From Faecalicatena contorta (GTDB taxonomy: Bacteria; Bacillota; Clostridia; Lachnospirales; Lachnospiraceae): a DNA stretch of 64,000 nt. This document shows, piece after piece, positions 63,601 to 64,000 of the stretch; within the stretch, counting starts at the first letter, position 1, and every line of letters begins with the position of its first letter. The position numbers and the translations under genes are program-made. The notes below the pieces were generated by a model, which saw only the letters and a list, made by a program, of their open reading frames with translations, was not told where the DNA came from and made no database searches. The stretch is taken from NCBI RefSeq assembly GCF_039521745.1, contig NZ_BAAACT010000196.1, one strand, 5' to 3'.

Positions 63601-64000
63601 ATGACGGAGCATTATTTTCAGGAAGCAATATGGATCGCTCACACCCTATTTGCAAAAGGGAGCGCCTCCGGATCGTCCTCCAATATCAGTTTCCGCGCAG
63701 GGAACCAGATCTACATCTCCGGCAGCGGTACATGTTTTGGCACACTGACAGAAGAACAGTTCGCCTGCCTGACAATGGAGGGCGAACAGAGGAATAAAGT
63801 AAAACCAAGCAAAGAATTTCCAATGCATCAGGTGATTTATCAGGCCAAACCAGATATAAAGGGAGTGATACATACCCACAGCTTCTATGCAACGCTCTAT
63901 TCGTGCATGCCCGTTGAGGATCCTGCGGATGTGATTCCGTCCTATACACCTTATCTAAAGATGAAGGTGGGAACCATAGGCCTGATCCCCTATGCAAAGC
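63601..64000 (+). CDS. Class II aldolase/adducin family protein (OtnC-like), truncated by window end
   Basis: ATG 63601 begins MTEHYFQEAIWIAHTLF and stays open to the window edge (133 codons). GSASGSSSNISFR and IYISGSGTCFG form the phosphate loop, PSKEFPMHQVIYQ carries the catalytic Glu, and IHTHSFYATLYS gives the metal HxH. These are the class II aldolase/decarboxylase signatures; SYTPYLKMKVGTIGLIPYAK fits OtnC (3-oxo-tetronate-4-phosphate decarboxylase) closely. Start follows the kinase stop by one base with GGAGAGGAG as ribosome site. Product would be dihydroxyacetone phosphate plus CO2 if it follows OtnC chemistry. Confidence 0.88.
   Translation, partial: MTEHYFQEAIWIAHTLFAKGSASGSSSNISFRAGNQIYISGSGTCFGTLTEEQFACLTMEGEQRNKVKPSKEFPMHQVIYQAKPDIKGVIHTHSFYATLYSCMPVEDPADVIPSYTPYLKMKVGTIGLIPYAK

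Noticed and set aside
1..64000. tRNA, rRNA, transposase or prophage genes
   Set aside because: No cloverleaf with conserved T-loop, rRNA segment, transposase or phage gene was recognised by eye; a tRNAscan or Rfam search was not possible here.

Overview
The window looks like the chromosome of an anaerobic gut Firmicute, most likely a Lachnospiraceae member; genus and species cannot be fixed from sequence alone. The evidence is moderate GC, strong AGGAGG-type ribosome sites, occasional TTG/GTG starts, a lysyl-tRNA synthetase with an appended EMAP/Trbp111-type domain, a DUF6145-like protein beside coaX, and many ABC/GH sugar clusters. Almost everything is on the + strand; the one clear - strand gene is a URO-D-family gene at 44940-46187. 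I saw no rRNA, tRNA, CRISPR array, prophage or transposase gene.

Layout. (1) 1-14382: the tail of a GH3-type glucosidase, then three large tandem paralogous secreted, wall-anchored GH95-like glycosidases carrying discoidin/CBM32 and FIVAR-type domains. (2) 14637-19032: KtrB/KtrA potassium uptake, a SpoU-type RNA methyltransferase, satD and a decapitated DUF3307 partner. (3) 19200-20249: a MerR/TipAS regulator with a textbook 19-bp-spacer promoter. (4) 20250-28973: a long nested hairpin element, then a patatin-ornithine carbamoyltransferase fusion, birA, a DUF6145-like gene, coaX, dus, greA and lysS. Related GGGGTCAGACCCC hairpins and a 158-bp palindrome lie between these genes.

(5) 29263-44841 is a nucleoside-catabolism island. 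A BMP lipoprotein, an ABC ATPase and two permeases (one frameshifted) import nucleosides. A nucleoside phosphorylase and an amidohydrolase/deaminase act on them, and phosphopentomutase (deoB) and deoC cleave the sugar. An iron alcohol dehydrogenase could reduce the acetaldehyde, and transaldolase-like and transketolase genes could move ribose-5-phosphate into glycolysis. A DeoR-type regulator closes the island.

(6) 44940-47142: a divergent URO-D-family/AraC regulator pair. (7) 47427-55947: a LacI regulator, a sugar ABC importer, a GH116 beta-glycosidase and a GH13 alpha-glucosidase, forming an oligosaccharide uptake and hydrolysis locus. (8) 56050-64000, running off the end: a GntR regulator with paired operators, then a LarA-type nickel racemase homologue, a class III aminotransferase, an M20 hydrolase, a YfcC transporter, a DUF1537 four-carbon acid-sugar kinase and a class II aldolase/decarboxylase (OtnC-like). 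This last gene set does not match any pathway I can name and is the best candidate for an undescribed catabolic system. The most unusual single gene is the in-frame patatin-OTC fusion.
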